A stretch of DNA of 64,000 nt from Struthidea cinerea. Taxonomy: Eukaryota > Chordata > Aves > Passeriformes > Corcoracidae. A program made the position numbers and the translations under genes. Below, in pieces: positions 31,891-44,439 of the stretch (positions are counted from its first letter, which is position 1; the number at the start of each line of letters is the position of its first letter). The DNA lies in contig VZTI01000688.1 in the NCBI GenBank assembly GCA_013397865.1, forward strand, positions 391,405-455,404, read 5' to 3'. The notes under the pieces were generated by a model. The model was not told the DNA's origin, ran no database searches, and saw only the letters and a list, made by a program, of their open reading frames with translations.

Positions 31891-33954
31891 GAGGCAGACA
31901 GGATTCACATCATTCCCATTCCTGGGAAAGGTCTCATCTCACTGCACAGCTCCAACAAACAATTTTAAGTCTTCCCAGGTTCCATCCTCGTGCTGGTGCT
32001 GTCCTGTGAAGTGCTTTGTTGCCAAAGCTTCAGAGGAAGAACATCACTTCTGACATTCTGACATGTAATTCTATCGTTTTTACGCCAAAAAACTGAAAAA
32101 GGCAAGCGTTTTGTTCTACCTCCTTCTTTCTGATTTTTTGAACATTCTGTTTTGTGTCTAAAACATTGACAGATCTAAATGATCTAAAAATAAAATGAAA
32201 GTAAACGAGATTAATGATTTTACTCTTTTTTGGTGCCATCAGATCTGTACTTTTTTTTTCCCCTTTAAATATTTTGGGCTGAAAGTTTTGACGGCAGCTG
32301 CACATAGCAGCAACCAGCACCTACAGGCACCTCCTCGAGCCAGGTGAGATCACAGCTCTGAGGTCAGGCTTCTTTCCTTTGGAGAAAACACTGAGATCCT
32401 GTTGAGAGATCTCTCAGAATAGCTGGTGAGCAGAGGTACTCGAGAATTCCATGCAGTAAATACTGTGGGAAACCAGGAACTCGTGGGGATAAAAATGCAA
32501 AGCACTCGTTTCACTTTGATACCGAGGCATCCTGAGGTGAGGGGAAGGCCACAGACCCCAAACTGTGTGTGTGGAAGAAGGTTAAAGTCAAGTTTTTTTT
32601 TCCTTTCAAACAGTTGTATAACCAAATGCTTAAAAGTTCTTTGTATGGGAAATTTGGGCCATTGCTTTATAGTAGGAAATGTTTCATGAGGATAGTGATG
32701 TGCCTTCAAAGGACAATTAACATAAAGCATTTATTGAGAAGACCACGGGTTCTTCCTCTGTGTTTGAATCAGAGAATCCCAACGTGCTTTCGTACACTGA
32801 AAACTCCGTATTTCATGTTCAGCAGTGATATTTTAATTCTTCTTCTAGGTTTGACTTGGATCCCTTTTCGTGAAATAAAAGCAGCCTTTTTTTCTGTCAG
32901 TTCCAGAGACTTTAAAGCTGCTTTGTGGGGAATTAACAAAAGGGGAGATGAATAATAATAATAATAATAATAGTCACAGTCACTGAAGGCAGCAGTTTGA
33001 TTACTGAGCAGATGAACAGGGAATGTACAGCCTCATTTAATGTAAAGAAATAAAACCCCAAAGCAAACGTGGGGGAGGAAAGGTTGTGTGAGAACAGAGG
33101 CAGCCACTATGGAAAGGTGAGAGCACAGCAGAGAAAACCTCAGCATCCATCATCCTATAAAATTAGGGTTTGAAAGGGTTGTGGTGGAGCCAAAGCAGGT
33201 TGTGGGCTGGGTTTGCTGTTCCCTGCTGCCCTCAGAAGCATTCCCAGACAATGCCTTTGTGCTGCCCCACTGAAGTCGCTTCCAAAGTGGGATTATAAAG
33301 ATATTTTTGTGCAGAATAAGCACAATGAGAAGTACAAAATGCTCTGCCTGGCCATTTCCACCCTTAAACCCTGGAGGACGCTTGCAAGAACGCCTGTGGA
33401 TGCTGTCAGAAACAAGCCAGTCTTTTGTTCATTCCTTAGAACGTGCTGGTGCACAGCTGTTCAACCTGAATCCAGAACTAAGAGAGCCCAGTGTAGCTCC
33501 ATCCGGTTGCTGTGGGGTTTTTTTACAACTGAGGGGAAAAAATTTGGGATAACCTGGTAGTGCCATGTGTGAGGAGATGCTCTGCAACAGTGGATTCAGC
33601 ACCTGCCCTCAGACTTTCCACTTTTTTATGTTCTTCCACTTCCCTGTGAGAGTGTGTGTATAGAGGAATATTTACTTTTAACAACTACTGAAGTCTAGTA
33701 GGTTTTTTTTAACAAAAAAAATAGTCTGGGGGTTTTTTATAAATAACCTTATTCCCAGGTGTTGTGGGAAGCACATTTCCTATCTTCATGGACACGAACT
33801 TCATCTCCTGCAAGGCTTGTGGTAGAGATTTAAACCCAAATAAGAATCCCCGTGGTGCCCAGCTGACACCCTGCCTGGCAAGGAAAGGAATTCTGGATGG
33901 CACAGGTTTGTCTGAGCATAAAGTTCAGTGAAGAATTTGTCAGCTCTAACTGAA
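31891..33954. other. Intergenic unique sequence
   Basis: Holds an (ATA)n microsatellite at about 32949-32972 and otherwise unique sequence. No gene recognised. Confidence 0.65.
32949..32972. repeat. (AAT)n microsatellite
   Basis: Seven to eight perfect AAT/ATA units. Confidence 0.9.
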
Positions 33955-34162
33955 TTCTTTCAAGAATTTCTTCACAGAAAGGGTTGTTAAATATTGGCAG
34001 GGGCTGCCCAGGGAGGTTTGGAGTGCCCATCCCTGGAGGTGTCCAAGGAAGGCCTGGATGTGGCACTCAGTGCTCTGGGCTGGGGACAAGGTGGGCATTG
34101 GGCACAGCTGGGACTTGATGGGCTGGGAGGGCTTTTCCAGCCTCAGGGATTCTGTGAATGCT
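33955..34162 (+). mobile_element. CR1 LINE 3' end, divergent subfamily
   Basis: Contains aatttcttcacagaaagggt, ggggctgcccagggagg, ggtgtccaaggaaggcctgg, ggacttgatgggctgggagg and gcctcagggattctgtgaat. It is the sense partner of the copy at 46650-46890. Confidence 0.85.
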
Positions 34163-34509
34163 CTACTTTGTGTCCTACTGGACAATAATCCTATTACTTG
34201 CTTTCCTGAGCGTCCCAATAATGGAGCTGACTGAGGTCAGGTACCCAAAGCTGCAGGCTGGTTTGCCCTGTGGTGCCCATTTGTGGCAATGCTGCTTTCT
34301 AAGGCTCATGTAAATTTTAGCTTTTCACTAACTTTTTCAGTTTAATAATTGTCTGAGAAATAACTGGGCAAAAATATTTCCTCAAGTCAGTGCTGGAGAT
34401 CAAATTTAGTATCAGCTCAGTTTTGAGATGGTTTTTAACTCTATTCTGATTCAGGCTCAGCTGTCTCTGATTTTTTTGAGGTAAAGCAGTAAATCCTCTA
34501 TTTCATAGA
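34163..34509. other. Intergenic unique sequence
   Basis: About 350 bases between two CR1 copies. Nothing recognised. Confidence 0.6.
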
Positions 34510-34966
34510 ACTATAGAATCAGAGAATGGTTTGGGTTGGAAGGGACCTTAAAGACCATCCAGTGCCACCCCTGCCATGGGCAGGGACACCTTCCACTGTC
34601 CCAGGCTGCTCCAAGCCCCAGTGTCCAGCCTGGCCTTGGGCACTGCCAGGGATCCAGGGGCAGCCACAGCTGCTCTGGGCACCCTGTGCCAGGGCCTCCC
34701 CACCCTCCCAGGGAACAATTCCTTCCTAATATCCAATCTAACTCTGCCCTCTGGCAGTTTGAAGCCATTCCCTTGTCCTGTCCCTCCAGCCCTTGGCAAT
34801 TGTCTCTCTCCATGTTTCCTGCAGCTCCTTCAGGCCCTGCAAGGCCACACTGAGGTCACCCCAAAGCTTCTCCTCTCCAGGCTGAACAATCCCAGCTCTC
34901 CCAGCCTTTCCTCCCAGCAGAGCTGCTCCATCCCTCTGCTCATCCTGGTGCCTCCTCTGGCCTGAG
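34510..34966 (-). mobile_element. CR1 LINE 3' fragment
   Basis: Starts ATAGAATCAGAGAATGGTTT and follows the 31316 copy closely to tggtgcctcctctggcct. It is in the same orientation as that copy, 3.2 kb away. Confidence 0.93.
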
Positions 34967-36584
34967 GAGCTCAGGTGGTGCTTTGGGTGCTTCTTGAGGT
35001 AGTGGCATCCACCTCTACACCATGGGACACAGGGAATTACTACAGAAACTTCTCCCTTGCAGCAATGTAGCGAGTGCTTCCCCTAAATAAGAGTTTCTGC
35101 ATGAAACTCCACTTTCTGTGGTCTTCAGAGCAGCCCAGCAAAACCACAGGCTGCACAAAGGGGTTCTCATGCTGCTCGTGCTGGTGTGAATCGTGTCCAT
35201 GTCCTTCCTCCCAGCTGGGACCCGAATTCCCAGAGCTCTGCATCACTGAGCACGGCAGGTGAGAGGCTCCCGTGCATTCCTGGCAAAAGCACCTCAAAAC
35301 AGGAATAAATACCGAGCGTTACCAGTGAAGAGCAAGCAGGGCTTTTTAATATCACATTTATTTAGTTTTCCCTCATTTAATTTTCACTTTTTGAACAAAG
35401 ACACGGGACCAGCAGCAGCTCTCTGGCGCTGTGTGCCTCGGCCTTCACTCTGCATCGTGCTGTGTGCTCCGAGTCAGATGTTAAAATTCAGCTCACTTGG
35501 AGGAGGGCTTGACTTCATCAGCGTGGGGTAGGAAAAGTAATGCTGTAAATGCTGATAGAAAAGGTCACTTGTCTGAAAGGAGAGCAGCTTGCCCTGGCTT
35601 TTCCCTCCCCTCCACCCCGGGGGTGCCGCTGCCGCAGCTGCGATGCCGCGGAGCCCGGCTGTAAGGTTTGGGAAGTGGCTTTGATTTTGGGACTTCCAGG
35701 GAGCCAGCCTGGTGTTTTCTGGCGTTGACATGTGGCTTCCAGACCCTCAAATCCAATACACCTTATGAAAATGCATAAGTGTTGGATTTAAACCATATTT
35801 TAATAATTTGGCCACCTGTACAATATCCTAATAACCTTAGGAGAACTTGAGATCCTCTGTAAAATTATTCGTAGCAGATGTTAAATCTTTGGTGTATTCT
35901 ACACATTTACACACTGGGGGACAGATACTGAACATTGCCCTTACAAAAATAACCTGAACCATATTTATTTCAAAGAATTAGAGTGGGTCATAGCAGGAAG
36001 GGGATGCAGGAAGCTCCATCCATTGTTGTGGTTTGTTTTAAAGGTGTGCTCCAAGTGAGAGGATTAAAAAACGTTTTGGTCTTTACTACAGTTGGACAAA
36101 ATTATTTGAGTGTTTAAAAGATAAAAAGCCTTTTACGATATACATTTTGTTCCAGTAAGTTTCTCAGCTGTTATTTTTCTGGCCCAGCTTTCTTTTTTTT
36201 TTTCTTTTTTTTAGTTCACTGCAACTCTCCAACTTTAAAGATGTCATGACGGGGCACTAAATCCTAAGTGCCAAACCTGTTCTCTAACGATTGAAAAATT
36301 ATCCTTTTGGTCAGAACTCGAGAGCCAGAAATGTGAAACCTGCTGGAAAGAGACAAAAGTCCTACTCTGATGTGACTGGGCAACAAATCTCTTTAAGTAG
36401 CCAAGTGAATTAGCTTTTAAAGAGCTTTTAAAGATGAAAACATTGCTGGCAAGCAAATGCATGTATAAATATATATATTCTCCATTGGTGTAGGTAGCTC
36501 TGAGTTGATTTTAGAATCAACTTTGAAAAACTGGGTATGTTTTGGGGTGTTTTTAGTTGCCTCCTGAGGTTTTTATTTACCCTC
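34967..36584. other. Intergenic unique sequence
   Basis: Mixed composition. GC-rich around 35600-35670, with an interrupted poly-T run at about 36190-36212. No gene recognised. Confidence 0.6.
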
Positions 36585-36972
36585 TAAATAGGAGGACTGG
36601 ACTTTCTTTGTGAAGAAAGGCTTTGGGATGACCTAATTGCAGCCTTCCAATATCTGAAGGGAACCTATAAGAAAGTTGGAGAGAGACAATTTACAAGGGA
36701 TGGAGGGACAGGACAAGGGGGAATGGCTTCCCACTGAAAAGAGGACAGGATTGAATTAAATGTTAGGAAGGAATTCCTGACTATGAGAGTGGGCAGGCCC
36801 TGGCACAGGGTGCCCAGAGCAGCTGTGGCTGCCCCTGGATCCTGGCAGTGCCCAAGACCAGGTTGGACACTGGGGCTTGGAGCAGCCTGGGACAGTGGAA
36901 GGTGTCCCTGCCCGTGGGTGGAGCTGGATAATCTTTAAGGTCATTCCAGCTCAAACTATTCCACGACTCCAA
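36585..36972 (+). mobile_element. CR1 LINE fragment, plus strand
   Basis: Contains ggacaggacaagggggaatg, ggcaggccctggcacagggt, agagcagctgtggctgcccc and ggaaggtgtccctgcccgtg, ending near accattccatgac. Its 3' end is partly preserved. Confidence 0.9.
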
Positions 36973-39510
36973 AGACCATTCCATGACCCAAGAGCCCCGT
37001 GGATCCTGCCTGCCTCTGTCAGCATTCAGACGTTACTCCATCTCTGTGGCTTGTTTGGGTTTCTCTGCCCATCTCTCTTATCCCTTCTACTCTGATTTCC
37101 CTTAAACATTCTGGATTTGGTGCTCAAACCCTCTGAGCAGGACACTCACAGGCACCTGTGTCCAGACAATCTTGGAACCAAAAGGACAGGGCATGAAATT
37201 CTCCAAGAGTCAGCTCTGGGTTAGGATGGTGTTTTAGGAACTTCGTATTTCCAGCAGCACTCGTGGCAGCAGGAAGGACGTGGGGTAGGAGCACCCTAGA
37301 GTCTTCCAGGGACACTGACCCAAGTCTCAGTTTGGGGCTGCTCAAAGCTGCCATTAAATATATTCCTGTCCCAAGAGGGTTTTCCTCAGCGTCTCTGTAA
37401 ATGCTGTTGATTTCTGTGGGCTTTGGAACGGCCTCCCTTGTGCATAAATCAAACATGAGTTTAACAAACACAAAATCACTGCTTTGGTCTGAATATGGCT
37501 GAGGACATGAAGTGAATGTGTAGAACTGCAGCGAACCGGCGAAACATTTTCCGGACTGTCACCAGCAAACGGGAGAGCTGTAAATCCTGAGCAGTTAATG
37601 TGGAAAAGCTGATGCCTTTTCCATGGACAGCGGCTTTAAAAAACCCTGTTCCCTGTATCTTTCAAGTCATAAAATCAAGAAATGAAAAGTTAGTGGCTCA
37701 TGAGGTGAGAAGGCAGAGCGTAGCAGCATGACCTTTATTTAGTCATGGGCTCTGACTCTCTGGATGCTGCTTTTCCCCAAAATGCTCCTGTCCTGGAAGC
37801 ATTTCAGCAGCTAATGAGCAATGGGGAATGTGGCTGTGGTGACTGTCAGGTTGCTGGATGGACCCTGCTTTGACATGGTCAATTATTTCCTTCTTTTTCT
37901 GCCCTCAGAGTTGAAACAGTGTGGATAGTTCTTATTTTCCCCTTCACTGACTGAAGCAAAACAACCTTGGAAAAGCAGCTATTCTGGGTCTGGGAAACAT
38001 GACAAAAAATCGCAACAAAATGAAAAGGCAAAATAGAATTTTAAGGGTTTGTGTTGGTTTTTTCTTTAATTGACTGAGAAGTTTAATTTGTTTTGAGACT
38101 AAGTGTTCATTTTCAAAATTGGTTGGGTTTTTTTTTTTTTGTTTTGTTTTGTTTTTTAAATCCAGACAAACTTGTCCTTATTTTTTATACGCCATCGTGA
38201 AAATACTGCTGTTTAGAAAAAGAAAAATATAAAGGTGTGAGCACATTCCAGTCTAAAACACCCAAAAAGTGGGGGGAGAAGGTTGATATCTCCTCCGTCA
38301 AGAGGATGGATGAATTCGTGCTAAATTCAGGAATTCAGGGAATTCTGTTGACTCCATTCCTGTACCATTTTGTGCCACAACCTCCCCTGGATGGTGTCGC
38401 TTGTGGGCGGGGCCAAACCACCTGGGTGGGGCTGGGTGGGCGGAGCTCTGAGAGGCATGGCACTGGGGGATTTGCTTTCCCTTTTCCAGGGTTTTATAGT
38501 CCCTCAGATCCATAGGATCAGCTGCCATGACGCTCTGGAAGAGCTCTGCCCATGACTCTGATGACAGTGATGACCATCACCCCTCTCTTGCCTTTCCTGT
38601 CTCCAGGGGCGCTTTCCCTCCCCACCTCCCACGTCGTCCCGACCCCGCTGGAATGTTCTCCGTGGCAGTCCTTTATCAGCAGTTTGCTGTTGTGGTTGGC
38701 ACAGGTTTCGCAGGGCTCTGCTTTCCCCGTTGCCACGATAACACCGCTCGTGCCGCGCTCCCGGATCCCGCCCGATCCCGCCATCTGGTTTCCATATGGG
38801 AACATGCTGCTCTCGTTAGCCACCTTCGGAGCCGCCCGGCAGCCACGTCCCTGCTCAGAAACAAATAAATTGTCTGGTGTCTACTGTATTTCCTTTCAGG
38901 CCGCACTCCCCACTTTAAACTTGGCAGCGTTTCAGAGCAATCAAAATCCAATCAGCGGCCGTGCTAACTCCATATGTTTTATTTCCAGCGGGGTGGAGGA
39001 AGCTGGGACTATTTTGGGCGTGTGGCGATGCTGAGGGTGACACGCCACAGATCGTGTGCACGTTTCCCTCTGCCTGGTACCCAGAGCCCCGCTCGGCGAG
39101 GAGAGGTGCTCGGGTTTCCTGCAGAAAATTCCGGCTGGCCAAGAGCTGCGGGTCCAATTAGCTTCCCTGGAAAGTGGAGCAGCTCTAATGGAGAGCGAAG
39201 CGAATGTAAACTACAATTAGTTCGATGTGTTGGAAATTCGCCGGAGTCCTCTGGGGCTGAGCCTCAAAATATAAGCAAACTTGACAGGTTGCCTTTCTTT
39301 AAATGGTGTTTGGGACGTGGTGATTGCCCCTGTCATGGGGCTGCTGGTGTGTTCTGCGTGCTGGAGTCCATCAGTCAGGCTCCTTCTGCCTCTGAGAATG
39401 CTGCAGCCCGTGTCTGAATGTAAAATACGAGTCGGGAGGAATGTGTATGAAGGAATTTCTCCAGCAGAGCTGCCTGGCATCCTCTGGGATCAGACTTCTC
39501 CCCACGCCTT
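36973..39510. other. Intergenic sequence with GC-box cluster and CpG-containing block
   Basis: Unique sequence. Poly-T/(GTTTT)n at about 38129-38157. Two GC-box-like sites lie at 38403-38414 and 38435-38446. A CpG-bearing, non-repetitive block spans about 38600-39260. Open frames of 113-160 residues overlap this block but have no known product. Confidence 0.6.
38403..38446. promoter_or_regulatory. GC-box pair (possible orphan promoter or enhancer)
   Basis: GTGGGCGGGGCC at 38403-38414 and GGTGGGCGGAGC at 38435-38446, 32 bases apart in the same orientation. Such a pair is unusual in this otherwise AT-leaning desert. There is no coding gene behind it that I can support. Confidence 0.35.
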
Positions 39511-39672
39511 TCATAGAATCATAGAATCCCAGAATGGTTTGGCTTGGAAAGGACCTTGAAGATCATCTCATTCCACCCCCAGCTATAGGCAGGGAACCTT
39601 CCACTATCCCAGGTTGCTCAGAGCCCCATCCAGCCTGGCCTTGAGCACCTCCAGGGATGGAGCAGCCCCTTT
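39511..39672 (-). mobile_element. CR1 LINE 3' fragment
   Basis: Starts with a doubled tail (CATAGAATCATAGAATCCCA) followed by ttggaaaggaccttgaagat; truncated at about 39672. Confidence 0.9.
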
Positions 39673-41877
39673 GAGCTGGGTCTATTTATTTTGCCCTGAT
39701 CTGTGCTAACAGTTGGCAGGTGACAGCTGCAGTGCCTGAGGTGTCCTGGCAGGGTTGACACATTGATGACAGCTCCTCTGCCTGTGCCCTGCGGAGGTGA
39801 AGCCATAACAGGGTCCCGTTGGCACCTGTGGTCTTGCAGCTCCTCTCCACAGAGACACCTTTGGCCCTACACAAGGCTCCTGACCCTGCAAGGAGGAATG
39901 CAGAGCTGAGGGAATTCCTTGGTGAAAAGCTGGCAGGAGGTACAAGGCGGTGTTTGGACTTGTGCTTGAATCTCTGGAGTGCAGAGACCAGCAGCCACCT
40001 CTCAGGGGAAATTATTCCTGCTTGGAGAAGCACTCATGTTATGGGAGAGAAGGTCCAGCAGGCGTAAGGCAGACTCACCTTGCACACAGGAAAGCCAGGC
40101 CTGATCCCAAAGGGATCACAGCTCTCACTCAGGGGAGTGCAGGTAGGGGAGGGAACCAAAACTCATGAGAGAGTAGGTTTGGGTTGGTAGTAACTCGAGC
40201 ACATGTTTTTCCCCGGGCCAGCCACGCAAGTCAAGAGTTACAAACCAATTTCACAGAGGCTGAAAAGCAGCAGCAGCCTCATCTCCCAGCCTGTGATCCT
40301 GTTGTGCTGCTCCATTTCCCTCTGGCCGCGTGTTGAGAGTAGAACAAACAAAGGCCTCCATTTTCAGATTTTTTTAGTGAGAGTTGTAGCCCATTCCACG
40401 AGCATTCCGTGGTGGGGAGAGCTCTCTGCCAAAGTGCAGGAAGCACCAGCAGAGCTGCTGAAGGTTAATCCAATATTTAATGTTCAGTGGGTTGCCAGGA
40501 GTTATAAAACCCTTCATATGGTTTGATGGCTGTGTACAGCTTTCCATGGTTACTTTACATCCGGCTTGGAGAGTGACGGATCTGAAAGCACCACTAGGAT
40601 GTCTTAGGGAACGCTGTGAGGCCTTAGGAAAGGCAATAAACCGAGATTTGTCATTGTCAGGGAGCTGGCTTGAAGGATGCTTTGAAAAAAGCTCTCTGCG
40701 TGACGTCGGAGTGCGGAACAAAGCCAAGCTCCCGGGCATCAAAGCAATGCCACGTGTCAGGAAAACCCGACAGGTACGGGAATCCTGGGAGGTGACAGCC
40801 AGCATGGGGCAAATGTGCAGATCAATGGTGATTAAGTGAGCAGGAACATTCCAGTGAAAAGAGACGTCGGACTGTTCTGCTGTGGAGTCGACACAAAATT
40901 CCACCGAGTGTTGGGGAAGCGACACACAGGCGGAACTCCCAGATCTCCCAGATCCTGCTCCTCTTCCCTGGTGCCTCTGGAAGGGAAACACGGTGCTGCA
41001 CACGTAGCTTTCCTCATGGGAGGTGGGAGATGGACACGGGGATGGTGCTGGGAGATGTCGGTGGTGACACACCTGGGAGGCGTGCGAGGAGGAGCCCTTG
41101 GGCTGCACCAGTGAAAATTGATTCCCGAGTGGGTTCCCGACCAGAAAAAAGCTTTGGGTCAGGTCAGAGATGAGGGGGAGTGAAGGAGATATGAGGTGGA
41201 GTTGTCGGTTTGGGGATCCACAAGTTGGTAATGATTTGGGTTCAAACCAGAAAGCCGTAAGGGCTTTGAGGCTAGTGCCTATAGCTGCTTTCTATAATTA
41301 TTTTTCTTCCTTTGGGGGTGGAAATCACCTTCCTAAGGGATCAGCACACAGCCAGTTTTTACCAGATAAACCTTTACCTTTGAAGTGTGACTATGGATGT
41401 GACAACTTTCAAAGGAGGACAGAAGTCCAGGGAAGTTAGGGACGCACAAACACCTGGGACTTGTGTTTGTCGGCAGCACTACCCACAGCCTGATTCATGG
41501 GAACTTGGAAACAAAGGGATTTATTTCCTTGTAAACCTCTTTTTTTCTCATTTTGTTACTCAGTCTTGTTCACCTCCTGGGTTCAATAAGCCTTTTCAAG
41601 CTTCTTTTCCCCTCCACCTTTTGTGTCTTTCTAGACTTTTCTAAATCCTGACCCACATCCCCTCTTTGTGGAGATTTTTTGTGTTCCTCCCTCGTTAGCA
41701 CTGTTATTTGTTTTTCACAATTACCTAGCAAGCTGCTCCTTCCTTCACTCCAGTTTTCCTGGTTTATTTGCACATCTCAGATTGTTTTTCTTTCTGGAAG
41801 GAAAAAACCACAGAGGCTCAAGTAAAGTATTACACAAAGTCAAAGGTTTCCATCATCAGCTTACTTTGCAGCATCAT
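39673..41877. other. Intergenic unique sequence
   Basis: No mobile element recognised. It contains a CpG-bearing block at about 40470-40930, with a CRE-like TGACGTCG at 40701-40708 and GACGTCGG at 40863-40870. A 244-residue minus-strand open frame (40374-41108) overlaps it. Confidence 0.55.
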
Positions 41878-41970
41878 AAATCACAGAATGGCTTGGGTTG
41901 GAAAGGACCTTAAAGATCATCTCATTCCACCCCCAGCCATGGGCAGGGACACATCCCATTAGACCAGGTA
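41878..41970 (-). mobile_element. Short CR1 LINE 3' fragment
   Basis: Begins AAATCACAGAATGGCTTGGG, then ttggaaaggaccttaaagat, and is truncated at about 41970. Confidence 0.88.
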
Positions 41971-42404
41971 AATGGCTAATTAACTTCTTCATCAGATGCT
42001 TAAATTAACCCTCTGAGTCATCCTGTGCCCAGGCTGCACCTGGCTGCAGGGCCTGGGCTGTGCAGGGAGCAGGATGTCTCCTCTCTTCTCCTCCTCACTT
42101 TCCTCAGGAGCTTTGTTGGCCCAGGACAGGTATTTCAATAGGAGCAGGTAGGAACAGGTCACAAGGATTAATAATTTAATCCAAATTTAATTTATTTTTT
42201 AATTTACATTAATTTTAATTTAGATTTTAATCTGGCCAGGGTTGAAGTATTGTGTCTTTCCCTCCCTGCCATCCCCAAAAACAGAATGCAGAAAGGACAG
42301 GATTAGTTTAATCCAACAATCCATTTCCCCCCTTTTTTTTGATATATTTTCCATTAAGTTTAACCTAATGAGAAGAACAGATAGAAACCATCTTTATTTG
42401 TGGT

Positions 42405-42702
42405 GGAAGAGCGGTGTCAATCTCTTCTGCAATGTCTCAAGTGAAAGCATGAGAGGAAACGGCCTTAAATTGCACCAGAAAAGGTTCATATTTGGTATTA
42501 GAAAAAACTTTTCACTGAAAGGGTGGTCAGGCCTTGGAATGAGCTGCTCAGGGAGTGGTGGAGTCACTGTCTCTGGGAGTGTTCAGGAGGAGTCTGGATG
42601 TGGCCCTTGGGGACAGGGTTTGGGGTGATGCTGGTGCTGCCGGGGTGGCACTGGATGGTCCTGAAGGGCTCTGCCAACCCTGATTATTCTGTGATTCTGT
42701 GC
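42405..42702 (+). mobile_element. CR1 LINE 3' end, plus strand
   Basis: Contains gagaggaaacggccttaaat, cactgaaagggtggtcaggc, gggagtggtggagtcactgt and ends in the tail ATTATTCTGTGATTCTGTG. Confidence 0.92.
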
Positions 42703-43442
42703 TTAATTATAATTATTTATTATTTTATTTTAGTTATTATTTGTTGCTAATTCACTTATAAAGTGCTAAGCTCAGTTATAAACCCTGAAGCTGAACCCAG
42801 AAACCCAACAGTGGAATTTGAGGTGATTTTTACAGCTGTGTGTTCTCCCCCCCTTGAGAAAACCGCCAAATTAAAGGTTTGGGCTTTTTATCATCCTCTT
42901 TTCCCTAAGGAGCTGTGTCTTCGCTGCCTGCACAAGGAGATCTGAATGGATCGAAGGAAACACAGAGCAAACCCCTGACGCTTGGGGTGGGGGAAGCTGC
43001 TGGGGCACCTCTCAGCATCCGTGTGTTGAACAGAGCGGAGGGCAGGGATCTCTCGGAAGCAGGAGGGCAGTGTTGCCACGCTGTACGAGCTTCGGTGCTC
43101 TGGAGTTGCTGCTTCACTTCCAACCCCTGCGGCTCTGCCGGAGCCCTGCGCTGGGGAAAGCACCCTGAGAGCCCCAGTGCTCCCAGTCCAGCCTCGGATC
43201 CCCGCTGGGGCATCTTCCTTGTCAAATGCAGTCGTGGTTTACGACCCGCATCCTCGACTCGAAGTTTTTCATTCTGGCAGCATTCGGAAACGGAGCCGTA
43301 TTTTGTTTTTGTCTCCAGTAGGAAATGGCATTTTTTAACCAACAATTTTGCTCGCATTGGATTTTTGGCTTTACAGATTCTGCTTTTGAGCAACACTGCT
43401 GTTACCATGAGCGTGCTCCTTCCTATTGTTCCCAAAATGAAT
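42703..43442. other. Intergenic unique sequence
   Basis: AT-rich start, then GC-richer and CpG-containing sequence at about 42960-43260. A 189-residue open frame crosses it (42915-43484) and runs into CR1; I do not regard it as a gene. Confidence 0.55.
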
Positions 43443-43586
43443 TCCATAGAATCCCAGAATGGTTTAGGTTGGAATGGACCTTAGAAATCATCCCCTTCCA
43501 ACCCCCTGCCATGGACAGGGACACTTTCCACTAGATCAGGTTGCTCAGAGCCCCATCCAGCCTGGTCTTGGACACTTCCAGGGATG
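43443..43586 (-). mobile_element. Short CR1 LINE 3' fragment
   Basis: Begins CCATAGAATCCCAGAATGGT, then ttggaatggaccttagaaat, and ends near cacttccagggatga. Confidence 0.9.
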
Positions 43587-44439
43587 ATTTCATATAGAAA
43601 TTACATGTGAAATAGAATAGGATCTACTTCGTTTATATGCTTTTGCCAGAGGCTTCATTTGGGGAGAAAAAATAAATAACCTGCTGTTCAGTGACAGCAT
43701 TTTAGCTCACTTTAAAAATAATATATGAATTCAACTAGCAGACCTCCAGCCTGCATGCAGACACATACCTAAGCACATACCTGCTATGCCAAGGCATATT
43801 AGCCTGATTTATTGAATTATTTTGGTTGTTTTTTTTTTTTGCTGGCTGCAAAGTGTCAATTTTAAAATGATTCACTTCCCAGAGAAACAGAAAGCCAGTA
43901 TTTGAAATTTTTATTGTTGCTATCTTCCTGCTTCATCTCCCTTCAGTGCTGGTGACATCAGGAAGAATTTATGTTTGCCCAAATGACCTGGGGTTGGGCA
44001 CTCAGGGTTCCCATGGACCTGGCTGTAATTCCCTCACACCACACGGGCAGACCAGCCCTGCACCTGGTGAGTGAATTTTGTGGTGGGCACGAAGAATGAG
44101 CTCCGAGCTGAAGTGGCAAAAGGTGATTTTCAGCACCAGGTTTCATCCTTCTGGGCTTGGGTGGGGTGTTGGCACCCCCAGACGTTCATTGCCTGAGTTC
44201 AGGACTTCTGGCTGTTGCTTTTCCAGGTGTGGTGAGAAGTTTGGCTGCCAGGGGTTGTGAGCAGAGACCACTGGAGGTTGTGGCAGAATAAAGCTGCCTG
44301 AGGAACTGGGAAATTTATACACAGGACATAGAGACCAGGAGTCCATTAAAATCCCAGGGTGCAGACAGAGCAGGGCAGAGAGGGAGAGAGGCAGCGCAGC
44401 AGTTGGATTTTCTGGGCAGGGCATTTCAAGCCAGGAGAA
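43587..44439. other. Intergenic unique sequence
   Basis: Unique sequence with a short poly-T at about 43830-43840. No gene recognised. Confidence 0.55.

Noticed and set aside
31126..32009. Open frames of 187-226 residues
   Set aside because: CR1 read-through on both strands; the 3' fragment lacks the CR1 protein-coding part.
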